Part shown: positions 5,417 through 5,811 of the stretch, piece by piece
Layout of the letters: each line of letters opens with the position of its first letter
Numbering within the stretch: the first letter of the stretch is position 1
Notes under the pieces: model-generated
Databases searched by the model: none
What the model was told of the DNA's origin: nothing
What the model saw: the letters and a program-made list of their open reading frames with translations, nothing else
Program-made: the position numbers and the translations under genes
Source of the DNA: Chloroflexota bacterium
GTDB lineage: Bacteria; Chloroflexota; Dehalococcoidia; GIF9; AB-539-J10
DNA length: 5,811 nt
Reading direction: 5' to 3'
Assembly (NCBI GenBank): GCA_020346965.1
Contig: CP070793.1
Coordinates: 1,234,219-1,240,029 of the forward strand

Positions 5417-5811
5417 ATGCTCGAATTATCTATTCCCACTGTAACTTGTATTGAATGCACTGACAATTACGGCCGTTTTATTGCTGAACCTCTAGAGCCG
5501 GGTTTCGGTATCACTTTAGGCAATGCTTTGCGGCGTGTGCTGCTCAGTTCTTTGCCCGGTGCTGCGGTAACCTGGGTCAAGATCGAAGGAATTCAACATG
5601 AGTTCTCTCCTATTCCTTACGTTAAAGAAGATGCTATGGAATTTCTACTGAATATTAAGCAACTCAGACTCTGTCCTGTTTCCCGTCAGCCCGGGCAGTT
5701 GTTCTTGGAAGTAGAGAAAGAAGGCAAAGTCTGTGCCGGCGATATTAAACCCTCATCTGATTTTCGCATTGCTAATCCAGAACTTTATTTGGCTTCTTTA
5801 GACTCCCCACA
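5417..5811 (+). CDS. rpoA: DNA-directed RNA polymerase subunit alpha, N-terminal domain; 3' end outside window
   Basis: RpoA dimerises through its N-terminal domain to nucleate RNA polymerase assembly, and its C-terminal domain (outside the window) contacts promoters and activators. From ATG 5417, 131 complete codons are present with no stop. The hallmark segment is FIAEPLEPGFGITLGNALRR (21-40), then VLLSSLPGAAVTWVKIEGIQ (41-60) and HEFSPIPYVKEDAMEFLLNI (61-80). This contains the dimerisation helix and the arginine pair (R39-R40) that in E. coli includes the beta-subunit-contacting R45. The start follows rpsD by 3 nt with an excellent ribosome-binding site. The gene is cut by the window end about 40% of the way through a normal 310-330-residue protein; rplQ would be expected next. 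Confidence 0.97.
   Translation, partial: MLELSIPTVTCIECTDNYGRFIAEPLEPGFGITLGNALRRVLLSSLPGAAVTWVKIEGIQHEFSPIPYVKEDAMEFLLNIKQLRLCPVSRQPGQLFLEVEKEGKVCAGDIKPSSDFRIANPELYLASLDSP

Noticed and set aside
1..5811. CRISPR array, tRNA/rRNA gene, insertion sequence or novel defence-type system
   Set aside because: Genes fill the window almost completely and all are recognised core genes. No repeat arrays, transposase frames or RNA-gene folds were seen, and the longest non-coding gap is 79 nt.

Overview
The window is a slice of the large bacterial ribosomal-protein cluster (the spc-to-alpha region). All genes lie on the + strand and almost every base is used. The order is rpsE (3' part) - rplO - secY - adk - map - infA - rpmJ - rpsM - rpsK - rpsD - rpoA (5' part). 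Having adk, map and infA between secY and rpmJ excludes an E. coli-type layout and is typical of Firmicutes, Actinobacteria and Chloroflexota. The wording of several proteins (uL15, SecY, and the RpoA N-terminal domain around residues 48-63) reminds me most of Chloroflexota, probably class Dehalococcoidia. GC content looks intermediate by eye (not counted). The taxonomic call is from memory and is an inference.

Layout. Positions 1-2758 are a tightly packed block: rpsE overlaps rplO by 14 nt, rplO and secY are 1 nt apart, and secY abuts adk. A 79-nt gap then precedes map, and infA follows 14 nt after map. A 59-nt gap between infA and rpmJ (3809-3867) holds a near-consensus sigma-70-type promoter (TTGACA, 17 nt, TATCAT). 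It lies directly behind a perfect 10-bp inverted repeat that ends at the infA stop codon. I read this as the boundary between an upstream transcription unit (spc genes plus secY/adk/map/infA) and an alpha-type unit (rpmJ-rpsM-rpsK-rpsD-rpoA). The downstream genes are again close-packed (6, 18, 1 and 3 nt apart).

The genes work together in making and maturing proteins: small-subunit proteins uS5, uS13, uS11 and uS4, large-subunit proteins uL15 and bL36, and initiation factor IF-1. SecY is the membrane channel for export, methionine aminopeptidase trims new N-termini, adenylate kinase balances adenine nucleotides, and RpoA is the assembly platform of RNA polymerase.

This is mostly an ordinary core-genome region and I do not see a new biological system in it. 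The points worth a second look are: rpmD (uL30) is absent from its usual place between rpsE and rplO; the hairpin and promoter sit together at the infA/rpmJ junction; a perfect 8-bp hairpin lies inside rpmJ just before rpsM; a sequence resembling a dispersed intergenic repeat appears to supply the end of adk; and uS5 and uS13 carry unusual residues at normally conserved sites.
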